64,000 nucleotides of DNA from Sporosarcina sp. P32b (GTDB lineage: Bacteria; Bacillota; Bacilli; Bacillales_A; Planococcaceae): positions 62,001 to 126,000 of the forward strand of contig NZ_PDZB01000005.1 in assembly GCF_002743335.1 (NCBI RefSeq), in the 5' to 3' direction. Shown here one piece after another: positions 52,636 through 61,715 of the stretch. Position numbers and translations under genes: made by a program. Each line of letters starts with the position of its first letter. Position 1 is the stretch's first letter. The notes beneath the pieces were generated by a model. The model did no database searches. It worked only from the letters and a program-made list of their open reading frames with translations, and had not been told where the DNA came from.

Positions 52636-53157
52636 TTATCTTGCGTCCTTACAAATTACAATCGACATATTGATATCAATTATATCCCCAACCATTACCC
52701 CGCCAGCTTCGATTGCACGATTCCACATTAATCCGAAATCTTTTCGTTTGATTTTACCCTCAACGAGATAAGTAGCGCCGAATACGGTAACTTCTTGAGG
52801 GGTGATATAGAAAATGGCTCTTTTTGTCGTGTTTTTAACAGTCAAGTTTCCTGACAGTAGATATATACCGTCTGTATCGCTGTATATTGCTCGGGAAGTG
52901 AATGTCATTTCGGGAAAAATTTCAGCATCAAAAAAGTCTCCGGAGCATAGATGTAGATCACGGTCTCTATTCTTCGTCTGGATGGAAGAAACGATTACTC
53001 GAAAACTAATCTTCGTTTTCATTAGATCCGCTATGTTACCTTGTAATTCTCCTGAAAACTCTTCAAACGTTCCTGTGACAGTTGTTACCATCATGTGTGG
53101 GACGGAAAAGCCGACAGTGGACGCGATAGGATCTACCTTCCATGTATTCACTTTCAC
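52636..53157 (-). CDS. YceI family protein
   Basis: A 173-residue lipocalin-like beta-barrel protein of the YceI family: WKVDPIASTVGFSVPHMMVTTVTGTFEEF and KDFGLMWNRAIEAGGVMVGDIIDI. Members bind isoprenoid-type lipids. No signal peptide is visible, so it may be cytosolic, unlike the periplasmic E. coli member. ATG after AGGAGGAGTG. It lies between two rightward genes, on the opposite strand. Confidence 0.9.
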   Translation of the reverse strand: MKVNTWKVDPIASTVGFSVPHMMVTTVTGTFEEFSGELQGNIADLMKTKISFRVIVSSIQTKNRDRDLHLCSGDFFDAEIFPEMTFTSRAIYSDTDGIYLLSGNLTVKNTTKRAIFYITPQEVTVFGATYLVEGKIKRKDFGLMWNRAIEAGGVMVGDIIDINMSIVICKDAR

Positions 53158-53317
53158 TCCTCCTTGTGGATATTTAAGTAGCTAAACTGTAATTGAAAAA
53201 ACGCCAAAAGTCAAAATGAAAAACCTTGTCAAAAGGACCGTTTGCAAGCATACTAATAGATGGATAAGATTGTTTCCGTAAAACTGGAGACACGTATACT
53301 GAAAGGACTTGATGTAG

Positions 53318-54238
53318 ATGTCAAAACATCGATGGTTTGAAGATCTTCAAAAGAATATAAAAAGCGGTTGGTTATTACTTGATGAGCCACTAAACAAATA
53401 TACGAAAACACGTCTTGGCGGTAAAGCGGATGTCGTCGCGGCGCCTGGCACTATAGAAGAAGTGCAATCGGTTGTTAGCTATGCGTATAATCATGAAATT
53501 CCAATTTTATTGCTCGGGAACGGTTCGAATATGGTCGTTCGTGATGGTGGCGTTCGTGGCATTGTAATGTATATGGCAAACCTCAATGATATCAAGATTG
53601 ATGGTAATAGAATGATAGCGGAAGCTGGTGCGAATATTATTGATGCATCGAGAGAAGCAGCGACAGCTTGTTTAACCGGTCTAGAGTTTGCGTGCGGAAT
53701 ACCAGGTTCAATTGGTGGCGCAATGGCTATGAACGCAGGAGCGTACGGTGGAGAAATCAAAGATATTATTCATCACGCAACTGTAATGGATGAAACAGGA
53801 AAAATTTTCGAGCTCTCCAAAGAAGAATTGGAACTAGGATATCGTAAAAGTATTATTACTACAGAAGGTTATTATGTGCTATCAGCAGAGTTCTGGCTCT
53901 CTGAAGGTGAACAGTGTGATATCGATGCGGCGGTTGCTGATTTAACATTCCAACGTGAATCTAAACAGCCACTTGAATATCCATCTGCAGGAAGTGTGTT
54001 CAAACGTCCACCAGGCTATTTCGCAGGAAAATTGATTCAGGACAGTGGCTTGCAAGGAAAAGGATTTGGTGGAGCAGAAGTGTCTACTAAACATGCGGGG
54101 TTCATCGTCAATAAAAATAATGCCACGGCGGCAGATTATATTCAGACGATTGATATGGTCAAAGCGGAAGTGAAGAAGAATTTCGGCGTTGATCTGGAGA
54201 TGGAAGTGAAAATTGTAGGGGAAGAACTTTCTGAATAA
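53318..54238 (+). CDS. murB: UDP-N-acetylenolpyruvoylglucosamine reductase MurB
   Basis: MurB makes UDP-MurNAc with NADPH and FAD, early in peptidoglycan synthesis. The 306 residues have TRLGGKADVVAAPG, LLGNGSNMVVRDGGVRG and GLEFACGIPGSIGGAMAMNAGAYG (FAD sites), and the catalytic Ser in PSAGSVFKRPPGYFAGKLI, Glu in the final third. It fits type IIa MurB, as in B. subtilis. Start ATG follows AAAGGACTT. Confidence 0.95.
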   Translation: MSKHRWFEDLQKNIKSGWLLLDEPLNKYTKTRLGGKADVVAAPGTIEEVQSVVSYAYNHEIPILLLGNGSNMVVRDGGVRGIVMYMANLNDIKIDGNRMIAEAGANIIDASREAATACLTGLEFACGIPGSIGGAMAMNAGAYGGEIKDIIHHATVMDETGKIFELSKEELELGYRKSIITTEGYYVLSAEFWLSEGEQCDIDAAVADLTFQRESKQPLEYPSAGSVFKRPPGYFAGKLIQDSGLQGKGFGGAEVSTKHAGFIVNKNNATAADYIQTIDMVKAEVKKNFGVDLEMEVKIVGEELSE

Positions 54239-54250
54239 CAGAAGTAACAG

Positions 54251-54301
54251 GAGTTGTCTGTGAAGTCATTATTATAATGACCTCTCGGGACAGCTCTTTT
54301 T
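54251..54301 (+). terminator. Terminator after murB
   Basis: GAGTTGTC (54251-54258) pairs with GACAGCTC (54289-54296) with a G-U pair, inner GTCATT/AATGAC, then TTTTT. The following 130 bp to 54432 show nothing further. Confidence 0.78.
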
Positions 54302-54432
54302 AATGTAAAAAGTTGTGGAGAAATTCTGGCAGGGGGATGGGTTGACGGGGTGGGGGAGTCGCTCCACCTACGTGCCAACCCCATCGTACTCCACTCTAAC
54401 TGTATATGTTCTTAGGTCTTGAACTGAAATCT

Positions 54433-54468
54433 ATGCAAAAAAGAGATGCCCATTCCGGGGCATCTCTT
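54433..54468 (-). terminator. Terminator of the USP-domain gene
   Basis: AAGAGATGCCC (54441-54451) pairs perfectly with GGGCATCTCTT (54458-54468), with six T on the minus strand. Confidence 0.87.
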
Positions 54469-54474
54469 GTGATG

Positions 54475-55149
54475 TTAATTTTGTATCTTGCACTGGACTT
54501 TGCTCGGGTCGAGTACTTGGTCATCCTCTATTTGCACCTGGCATATCTTGCTATTTTGCATGAACTTAAAGACCCCGTTGTTGAAATCGGTCCCAACTTC
54601 TTTAAAGAAGATTCCTTCATACTGCGAATGCTTCGAAAGCGTGAAGTTGATCCGGAAGCCGTCGCCGTCAGGGATCAAATACGCGCGTACACCTTTTTCA
54701 AACGATCCTTCTGTCTCACTCTTTATCGCACGATCAACCGATACTACATGAAAATCAACAAAAGGAATCTCTCTCAACAAGACGTTCATGAAAGAACCTT
54801 TTGTGATTTCCTCCCAGCGACTTTGCGCGGTCTGTCCGATGATGATCTGTGTAATGCCATACTGGTGAGCTACTTCTTTGATGACTTTTGCAGCTGGACG
54901 CTTCTCATCGTCGCGGATAATGAATGCTTCGACATCCAACTCTTCCGCGATCTCTTTCCAACGGTCTACATACTCCGACTTCTCTACATCAAAGTCATCG
55001 AGCGGTGCAGGATCGACTGTCAGGATATAAAGCGGACAGTCCATGATTGTTGCAATTTTATATCCTCTATTAATGAGACGTTCACCATTTGGACCGTAAT
55101 ACACACAAACGAGAATTCCCTCGTCCATACGGCTTTTCATTTTGCCCAT
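54475..55149 (-). CDS. Standalone universal-stress-protein domain, KdpD-USP-like
   Basis: A 224-residue cytosolic protein. The first 135 residues form a USP/HUP domain: GILVCVYYGPNGERLINRGYKIATIMD and GITQIIIGQTAQSRWEEITKGSFMNVLLREI (GxxxxSRW, ATP-binding class), closest to the central domain of the potassium sensor KdpD. The last 85 residues are a separate unassigned domain (KGVRAYLIPDGDGFRINFTLSKHSQYEG). No kinase follows. It faces the mrp operon across 297 bp. A longer open frame on the plus strand (54406-55179) is its antisense shadow. Confidence 0.75.
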   Translation of the reverse strand: MGKMKSRMDEGILVCVYYGPNGERLINRGYKIATIMDCPLYILTVDPAPLDDFDVEKSEYVDRWKEIAEELDVEAFIIRDDEKRPAAKVIKEVAHQYGITQIIIGQTAQSRWEEITKGSFMNVLLREIPFVDFHVVSVDRAIKSETEGSFEKGVRAYLIPDGDGFRINFTLSKHSQYEGIFFKEVGTDFNNGVFKFMQNSKICQVQIEDDQVLDPSKVQCKIQN

Positions 55150-55446
55150 AATGACTCATCACCTCTTCGAATTCTATAAATTCATTGTAACCGGTTCACA
55201 CTTTAGGGGAATGCTTTCCGCTGCAATTCCGCCAGAGAACCTCATCCTGCATATAGGATTACGAACTTGGCCTTACAGTATGCTGACCGCGCTTTTTATG
55301 CAGTTTTCGATAAAGTAGTGTATACTTTCGAGTAGAGATTGTTCTCTTTGCTTAGAGTCCCATTATGCATAACGTACAGTGTTCAGTCAAGAGTCTCTGA
55401 GTATTCTATCGACACGTATAATTGATTAATTTCGGGAGGTGTTAGG

Positions 55447-57861
55447 TTGATCACCGTCTTACTGGCAATATTCATTCCTTTTATCGCAGCATGTTTGGTA
55501 CCTTTTATACACAAAATTTTGACTGGAAGACGGATCGGCTGGTTTGTAATCACCATTCCGTTGTTCTTGTTTATTTTATTGATTCGTCTAGTTCCTTCGC
55601 TTTCAGATGGGGCGTCTTATTTATATACGTTCCCTTGGATACCTTCTGCAGATGTCTATTTTTCCACGCATTTGGACGGACTGAGTATGATTTTTGCGTT
55701 GCTAATTACAGGAATCGGTAGTTTGGTTGTATTATATTCAATCTACTATCTTTCTGAACGGGAAGCAATTGGTCGCTTTTATACATATTTACTGTTGTTC
55801 ATGGGGGCTATGCTAGGTGTTGTATTATCCGATAACCTGATTGTTCTGTATGTGTTCTGGGAATTAACGAGTATTTCTTCCTTCCTACTAATTGCTTTCT
55901 GGTATCACCGAAAACAGTCACGATACGGAGCGAAGAAATCGATGTTGATCACCGTCACAGGCGGTATTTTCATGTTAGTTGGATTTTTAATGCTTTACGC
56001 AATTACGGGAACGTTTAACTTACAGGAACTTATTTCTATGCGGGAAGTGATTGCAGCAGATTCACTGTTCATCCCCGCGATGTTGCTTGTTTTGATTGGT
56101 GCATTCACCAAATCTGCGCAGTTTCCTTTCCATATTTGGCTACCTGACGCGATGGAGGCTCCTACACCTGTTAGTGCCTACTTACACTCCGCCACGATGG
56201 TAAAAGCGGGTATTTATTTAGTAGCACGATTTACACCGATTTTCGCAGGTGATACGACATGGTTTTATGTCGTGTCTTGCGTAGGGTTATTGACGATGTT
56301 GTGGGGGTCTGTCAACGCGGTGAAGCAAACGGATCTGAAGGCGTTGCTCGCGTTCTCCACCGTGAGTCAGTTAGGTATGATCATGAGTTTGCTCGGTATT
56401 GGTTCATTAGCATTCGCTTCTTCTGAAAGTGCGCACATCGCGTTATTCACCGCCGCTACATTCGCTGCATTATTTCATATGATTAACCATTCGACCTTTA
56501 AAGGTTCCTTATTTATGGTCGTCGGTATTTTAGATCATGAGCTGGGCACGCGTAATATTAAACGACTCGGTGGCTTGGCAACGATCATGCCCATCACATT
56601 TACCATTGCACTCATTGGCAGTTTCTCTATGGCAGGACTACCACCATTCAATGGCTTCTTAAGTAAGGAATTATTTTTTGAAGCGATGCTGTCATTAAAA
56701 GAAGCCAATCTATTATCAATGGATTCGCTGGTCGTATTGTTTCCAATCGTTGCGTGGATCGGCAGTATATTCACATTCATTTATTGTATGATCATAGTAT
56801 TTCAGACGTTTTTCGGCAAAGTACATGCACCGGCCCCTGGACAACGACCTGCACATGAAGCACCGATTCAAATGTTGATATCACCTATGGTACTTGGCAG
56901 TCTAGTCGTACTTATTTTCATCTTCCCGAATCTGCTAGGTACGTATATTTTGGGTCCAGCAATGAATGCGGTATATCCGCAATTTGAAGGGATGCCTGGT
57001 CTAGTACCAGAAATACAAGTGTGGCATGGCTGGGAGATGCCGATCTTCATGACGATCGGTGTGATTATCTTGGGAATCTTATTGTATGGTTTATTGCGTT
57101 ACTGGAAAGGGATTTACCGTTTAGGGTTTTTACAATGGACGCTTGATCGTTTATATAACGCTACATTACAACGGATTGAACGAGTAGCTTCTGTTGTGAC
57201 GAAAACATATATGACGGGTTCGGTACGTGATTACGTCGCGTATATCATGCTGTTTTTCATTGCGCTTGTTGGAATAGGATTGCTAGGTTTCCAGCAATTT
57301 ATTTTCGACTTCTCGAATGATGCCGTGATTGAGATTAATGAAGGTATTATTATTTTCGTTATGATGTGTTCAAGTGTAGCGATTTTATTTGCTAAGTCCA
57401 GGATTACTGCCATTATTCTTAACGGTGTGCTGGGCTATTCAATCGCCATTCTATTTGTCGTATTCCGTGCGCCGGATCTCGCGTTAACGCAAATAATTGT
57501 TGAGACGGTTACAACGGTGTTGTTCTTACTGTGCTTCTATTATTTACCGGAGTGGAAAAACGAACACAAATCGATTTCCATGCGAGTACGTAATGGGTTG
57601 ATAGCAGTTGCGTCCGGGGTTGCTGTTACCGTTATCGCTTTGCTCGTGCAAGGCCATTCTATGTATCCGTCGATTTCTATCTATTATGAAACAGCGTCTC
57701 GACTTGCAGGCGGTTTGAATGTAGTAAATACGATACTAGGTGATTTCCGTGCATTCGATACGATGCTTGAAGTATTGGTATTGTTCATCGCAGGCCTTGG
57801 CGTCTATTCATTAGTTAAGCTGCGTCGCAAGAAGGGAGTGGATCACACTGAAGAAAAATGA
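55447..57861 (+). CDS. mrpA: Na+/H+ antiporter subunit MrpA
   Basis: The largest Mrp subunit, 804 residues and about 21 membrane helices, related to NADH dehydrogenase subunit ND5. LPDAMEAPTPVSAYLHSATMVKAG is the ND5-type signature and FSTVSQLGMIMSLLG a conserved helix. The C-terminal MrpA extension (VVFRAPDLALTQIIVETVTTVLF) is present. Start TTG 55447 follows GGGAGGTG at 5 bp. It heads mrpABCDEFG; the complex exports Na+ for pH and salt homeostasis. Confidence 0.95.
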   Translation: MITVLLAIFIPFIAACLVPFIHKILTGRRIGWFVITIPLFLFILLIRLVPSLSDGASYLYTFPWIPSADVYFSTHLDGLSMIFALLITGIGSLVVLYSIYYLSEREAIGRFYTYLLLFMGAMLGVVLSDNLIVLYVFWELTSISSFLLIAFWYHRKQSRYGAKKSMLITVTGGIFMLVGFLMLYAITGTFNLQELISMREVIAADSLFIPAMLLVLIGAFTKSAQFPFHIWLPDAMEAPTPVSAYLHSATMVKAGIYLVARFTPIFAGDTTWFYVVSCVGLLTMLWGSVNAVKQTDLKALLAFSTVSQLGMIMSLLGIGSLAFASSESAHIALFTAATFAALFHMINHSTFKGSLFMVVGILDHELGTRNIKRLGGLATIMPITFTIALIGSFSMAGLPPFNGFLSKELFFEAMLSLKEANLLSMDSLVVLFPIVAWIGSIFTFIYCMIIVFQTFFGKVHAPAPGQRPAHEAPIQMLISPMVLGSLVVLIFIFPNLLGTYILGPAMNAVYPQFEGMPGLVPEIQVWHGWEMPIFMTIGVIILGILLYGLLRYWKGIYRLGFLQWTLDRLYNATLQRIERVASVVTKTYMTGSVRDYVAYIMLFFIALVGIGLLGFQQFIFDFSNDAVIEINEGIIIFVMMCSSVAILFAKSRITAIILNGVLGYSIAILFVVFRAPDLALTQIIVETVTTVLFLLCFYYLPEWKNEHKSISMRVRNGLIAVASGVAVTVIALLVQGHSMYPSISIYYETASRLAGGLNVVNTILGDFRAFDTMLEVLVLFIAGLGVYSLVKLRRKKGVDHTEEK

Positions 57862-58273
57862 TGTGATCTTACAGACAGTGACGAAGATTGTGTTTTTCAT
57901 CATCTTGACGTTTGGTGTGGAGCTATTTATGTCGGGGCATAATAATCCCGGTGGCGGCTTCATTGGCGGCCTTGTGCTCTCTTCTGCGTTTGTATTATTG
58001 TATTTAGTTTATGACATAGAAACTGTTCACCGGGGAACGCCATTTGATTTTAAGCGAGTGGCGGCACTTGGTGTGTTGCTGGCTGTAGGTACAGGAATGT
58101 TATCAATTTTGTTTGGTGAGTCCTTCCTGTCACAGACGACATGGCTTGTGGATTTACCGGTTTTTGGTGAGACGGAACTTGGAACAATGACGATTTTCGA
58201 AGCAGGAGTCGCACTGACTGTCCTCGGTGTCGTCGTGACGATTATTTTGGGAATCAGTGAGGATGTGGAGTAA
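57848..58273 (+). CDS. mrpB: Na+/H+ antiporter subunit MrpB
   Basis: A four-helix subunit: GVELFMSGHNNPGGGFIGGLVLSSAFVLL is the MrpB signature. The start is probably CTG 57848, giving MKKNDVILQTVTK, which agrees with MrpB N-termini I know, and lies 8 bp after GGGAG (57835-57839). It overlaps mrpA by 14 bp. GTG 57863 is the alternative conventional start, five residues shorter, but without a well-placed ribosome site. Confidence 0.9.
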   Translation: MKKNDVILQTVTKIVFFIILTFGVELFMSGHNNPGGGFIGGLVLSSAFVLLYLVYDIETVHRGTPFDFKRVAALGVLLAVGTGMLSILFGESFLSQTTWLVDLPVFGETELGTMTIFEAGVALTVLGVVVTIILGISEDVE

Positions 58274-58605
58274 TGGAGACATTAATTACCCTTCTGGTTG
58301 GTGTGCTAGTGGCAGTAGGCGTTTATTTGCTCTTATCAAAAGAAATGTTGCGAATTATTTTAGGGACAGCCATTTTATCGCACGCTATTCATTTATTATT
58401 ATTGACGATGGGTGGATTAAAAAAGGGTGATGTGCCCTTGCTTACAGAGACAGCTGCGGAATATACAGACGCCCTGCCGCAAGCGCTGATTCTAACGGCG
58501 ATTGTCATCAGCTTCGCGGTGACGGCATTTTTACTCGTATTATCTTACCGTGTGTATCAAGAGTCTGGCCGTGGACCTGGATTGCGAGGGCGACAAGATG
58601 AATAA
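58273..58605 (+). CDS. mrpC: Na+/H+ antiporter subunit MrpC
   Basis: A 110-residue NuoK-like subunit with three membrane helices: GVYLLLSKEMLRIILGTAILSHAIHLLLLTMGG and DALPQALILTAIVISFAVTAFLLVL. Its ATG overlaps the mrpB stop by 1 base (TAATG). Confidence 0.95.
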   Translation: METLITLLVGVLVAVGVYLLLSKEMLRIILGTAILSHAIHLLLLTMGGLKKGDVPLLTETAAEYTDALPQALILTAIVISFAVTAFLLVLSYRVYQESGRGPGLRGRQDE

Positions 58606-60082
58606 TTTATTAGTATTGCCTATGATCTTGCCTATTTTAATGGGTGTTATTTTAGTGTTTTTACGTCCGTATATTCGTGTGCAACGTGTACTTAGTGTGC
58701 TGACGACGATTGCTTCTGCTGCTGTGGCTGCCTATTGTCTCCAGCACATTCATCTAAATGGCATCATGCGTTTGGATTTTGGAGATTGGTTACCACCGCA
58801 CGGAATCTTATTTGTGGGCGATTCATTTGCGATGCTACTAGTGCTAGTTGCGTGCATCGTTTCTAGTATTATTTTACTGTATGCATTCGCTACGACAGGG
58901 TTTGAGACAGAGACGATGTTCTTCTATCCATTCTTCCTGTTTTTAATGGCAGGAGTTAACGGCTCGTTTCTGACTGGAGATTTATTTAATCTATTTGTTT
59001 GTTTTGAAGTGATGTTACTGGCTTCCTATGTGTTGCTGACTCTTGGAGGACGCAAAACACAGTTAAAGGAAGGTATTACGTATGTATTGATCAATGTGCT
59101 GGCTTCCTGGTTCTTCTTATTAGGTATCGCGTATATTTACGGTGTACTAGGTACGTTAAACATGGCCCATATCGCTGTGCGTGTAGCAGAAACGGGACAA
59201 GGACCGCTTCTGACGCTAATCGCAATTATTTTCATGATTGTCTTTAGTTTGAAAGCGGGCTTGCTACTTTATTTCTGGTTGCCAGGTTCTTATTCGGCAC
59301 CCCCTACTGCGGTCGCGGCACTGTTTGGTGCGCTACTGACGAAGGTAGGTATTTATGCGCTGTATCGTATGTTTACATTAATATTTATACATGATCCAAT
59401 CATTTATAAAATCATTGGCGTGCTAGCCATAGTCACAATGGTTGCGGGGTCTCTTGGGGCGATTGCATATTCAGATATTCGTCAGATTGTCTCGTATAAT
59501 GTCATTATTTCTGTTGGCTTTGTGTTGACAGGTTTGGCAATTGCTACGAATACTGCATTCCAAGGTGCGAGCTATTATTTGGTTCATGACATGATTAGTA
59601 AAGCATTGCTGTTTCTATTGGCAGGTACTGTCGTATATTTGACGGGACGTTCGAAGTTTAATGAAATCAGTGGTCTAATTCGTAACTATCCGCTCGTCGG
59701 TTGGTTATTTTTCTTGACGATGCTTGCGATTGCCGGAATTCCGCCATTCAGCGGATTTATTGGAAAAGTGTATATAGGATTAGGTGCAATTGAAACAGGA
59801 TCTTACGTGTTGCTCGCGGTGTCGTTTTTATCGAGTATTGGTGTATTGTATTCACTCCTTCGTATTTTCCTTAATAGTTTTTGGGGAGAAACGATAATTA
59901 GTGAAGATGATCAAAAGCCATTTCAAAAGAAAATTGGTTTGCCGCTCGTATTACTTGCGGTACTCGTAGTTGGCTTAGGTATAGGTGCAGAACTGCTGTC
60001 GCCTTATATTCAGGATGCAGCCAATACATTAGCTAATCCCGAAGAGTATATACGCGCCGTAATGGGTGACGATTTAGAGTAG
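58598..60082 (+). CDS. mrpD: Na+/H+ antiporter subunit MrpD
   Basis: A 494-residue ND2/4/5-like subunit with about 14 helices. NLFVCFEVMLLASYVLLTLGG has the conserved Glu of the FE motif, and WLPGSYSAPPTAVAALFGALLTKVGIYALYR the Lys-containing helix. ATG 58598 overlaps the end of mrpC by 8 bp; the longer open frame from 58550 is not needed. Confidence 0.95.
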   Translation: MNNLLVLPMILPILMGVILVFLRPYIRVQRVLSVLTTIASAAVAAYCLQHIHLNGIMRLDFGDWLPPHGILFVGDSFAMLLVLVACIVSSIILLYAFATTGFETETMFFYPFFLFLMAGVNGSFLTGDLFNLFVCFEVMLLASYVLLTLGGRKTQLKEGITYVLINVLASWFFLLGIAYIYGVLGTLNMAHIAVRVAETGQGPLLTLIAIIFMIVFSLKAGLLLYFWLPGSYSAPPTAVAALFGALLTKVGIYALYRMFTLIFIHDPIIYKIIGVLAIVTMVAGSLGAIAYSDIRQIVSYNVIISVGFVLTGLAIATNTAFQGASYYLVHDMISKALLFLLAGTVVYLTGRSKFNEISGLIRNYPLVGWLFFLTMLAIAGIPPFSGFIGKVYIGLGAIETGSYVLLAVSFLSSIGVLYSLLRIFLNSFWGETIISEDDQKPFQKKIGLPLVLLAVLVVGLGIGAELLSPYIQDAANTLANPEEYIRAVMGDDLE

Positions 60083-60097
60083 GGAGGGGGAGACGAC

Positions 60098-60580
60098 ATG
60101 CCGTTACAGCTTCTGCTGAATTTATTCATCGCATTTTTATGGATGACGCTGATGGATGAAGATGAATTGAGATTCACGACATTTTTCATGGGTTTTTTAG
60201 TCGGACTCGGCATTATTTTTGTCATGAGTCGTTTTTTCGATACGCATTTCTATTTACGCAGAGTATATGCTGCCTGCAAGCTCTTGTTAATCTTTATCAG
60301 GGAACTGACGCAGTCGAGTATTGTGGTCATCTCCCAAATCGTGCGGCCTACACTACGTATTAAACCAGGTATCTTTAAATACAAAACTATTTTGACGAGT
60401 GATGTAGAAGTGACTATGCTGTCCATGTTGCTTACTTTAACACCGGGCTCGGTCGTGATGGAAGTATCTGCTGAGGGCAATGAGTTATATATTCATGCAA
60501 TGGACGTTGAAGAGTCGCGGGATGGATTGATTAAGCAACTGAAGAATTTCGAGAAAGCGATTATGGAGGTGACACGATGA
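60098..60580 (+). CDS. mrpE: Na+/H+ antiporter subunit MrpE
   Basis: A 160-residue subunit with N-terminal helices, then a soluble part: IRELTQSSIVVISQIVRPTLRIKPGI and TMLSMLLTLTPGSVVMEVS, both MrpE signatures. ATG follows GGGAGGGGG. Four-base overlap with mrpF. Confidence 0.95.
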   Translation: MPLQLLLNLFIAFLWMTLMDEDELRFTTFFMGFLVGLGIIFVMSRFFDTHFYLRRVYAACKLLLIFIRELTQSSIVVISQIVRPTLRIKPGIFKYKTILTSDVEVTMLSMLLTLTPGSVVMEVSAEGNELYIHAMDVEESRDGLIKQLKNFEKAIMEVTR

Positions 60581-60861
60581 TAGCAGGTATGCTGACGATA
60601 TCGGTCATACTATTCGCGCTGACTATTTTGGTGGCAGTCATCCGGATTATCCTAGGTCCTTCTCTGCCAGATCGCGTGGTAGCACTTGATGTAATCGGAG
60701 TGAATTTGATTGCAACGATTGCCGTCGTGTCAGTGATTTTAAATACAAAAGCATTTTTGGAAGCAATCTTGATCCTCGGTATTCTTTCATTTATCGGGAC
60801 GATCGCATTTTCCAAATTTATTGAGAGGGGGAAAATAGTTGAACGCAAGCGAGATCGGTGA
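60577..60861 (+). CDS. mrpF: Na+/H+ antiporter subunit MrpF
   Basis: A 94-residue three-helix subunit. IRIILGPSLPDRVVALDVIGVNLIATIAV is the MrpF signature, with its conserved Asp. It overlaps mrpE and mrpG. Confidence 0.95.
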   Translation: MIAGMLTISVILFALTILVAVIRIILGPSLPDRVVALDVIGVNLIATIAVVSVILNTKAFLEAILILGILSFIGTIAFSKFIERGKIVERKRDR

Positions 60862-61210
60862 ATTTATAGGGGCTTTGTTGATTTTGACAGGTGCAGTTGC
60901 CAGTATGTTGAGTGTCTTTGGATTGATCCGCTTACCGGATGTCTATACTCGATCACATGCTGCAACGAAAAGTTCGACATTGGCAGTGTTATTGACATTA
61001 TCCGGCGCGTTCGTCTTTTTTCTATTCTCCGAAAATTTTATCAGTGTACGGTTGCTTCTTGGTATTGGCTTTGTTTTTTTGACAGCACCAGTGGCTGGGC
61101 ATGTAATTATACGTGCTGCTTACCGATCGAATGTTAAGCTAGCGGATATTTCTACCGAAGATGAATTATATGAAAAAATCCATGGGCAAAAGACAGATAA
61201 AATGGAGTAA
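60839..61210 (+). CDS. mrpG: Na+/H+ antiporter subunit MrpG
   Basis: A 123-residue three-helix subunit: GLIRLPDVYTRSHAATKSSTLAVLLTLSG is the MrpG signature. Start is a TTG at 60839, overlapping the mrpF end, with GGGGG upstream. Only a weak hairpin follows, so read-through to the ArsR-family gene is possible. Confidence 0.93.
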   Translation: MNASEIGEFIGALLILTGAVASMLSVFGLIRLPDVYTRSHAATKSSTLAVLLTLSGAFVFFLFSENFISVRLLLGIGFVFLTAPVAGHVIIRAAYRSNVKLADISTEDELYEKIHGQKTDKME

Positions 61211-61239
61211 TAGTTGATTCAAATGAACATAAGAGTCAA

Positions 61240-61268
61240 TTGATTTTCTAACACCTTATCTATATAAT
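61240..61268 (+). promoter_or_regulatory. Promoter of the ArsR-family gene
   Basis: TTGATT (61240-61245), 17-bp spacer, TATAAT (61263-61268). ArsR-family repressors usually bind their own promoter; an AT-rich partial dyad lies around the -10 box, not a clear palindrome. Confidence 0.6.
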
Positions 61269-61304
61269 TGCCATAATCTATATGCGAATGAATGGGGTGA
61301 AAAA

Positions 61305-61667
61305 GTGGTAAATCAAGATGCTTGTGAAGTAACAGTTGTGCACGAAGATGTAGTTCGCAAAATTCGTAAAGAGCTTCCTGATGTAACGGAGATGGTACAA
61401 ATATTCAAAGCATTGGCTGATGAGACACGTTTACGAATTGCTTATTCACTGACATTGGAAGCAGAAATGTGTGTCTGTGATGTAGCGGCAGTAATTCAAT
61501 CTTCATCCGCTACCGCTTCCCATCATTTACGTTATTTACGGGATCATTCATTAGCCAAATCAGAAAGACGTGGAAAAATGGTATACTATTCTTTAGCAGA
61601 CGAACATGTTGCAGACTTAGTGAAAATTGCATACGAACATGCAATTGAAGCACAGCAAACGATGTAA
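61305..61667 (+). CDS. CadC/CzrA-type ArsR-family metal repressor
   Basis: A 120-residue ArsR/SmtB protein: winged helix with VQIFKALADETRLRIAYSLT and SSATASHHLRYLRDHSLAKSERRGKMVYYSL. The helix alpha-3 ECVCD-like MCVCDV pair plus an N-terminal Cys (residue 7) matches the CadC soft-metal site (Cd, Pb, Zn). No efflux ATPase is adjacent, so its target is unclear. GTG start after GGGGTGA; it follows mrpG by 94 bp with its own promoter. Confidence 0.85.
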   Translation: MVNQDACEVTVVHEDVVRKIRKELPDVTEMVQIFKALADETRLRIAYSLTLEAEMCVCDVAAVIQSSSATASHHLRYLRDHSLAKSERRGKMVYYSLADEHVADLVKIAYEHAIEAQQTM

Positions 61668-61715
61668 TGTCAGGTGAGGCGCTTGCATACAGGCAGGCAT
61701 GATGGAGGAATTTTA

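Noticed and set aside
54406-55179. 257-codon open frame on the plus strand
   Set aside because: It is longer than the opposite-strand gene, but the minus-strand product matches the USP domain and has its own terminator and ribosome site. The plus frame looks like its mirror.
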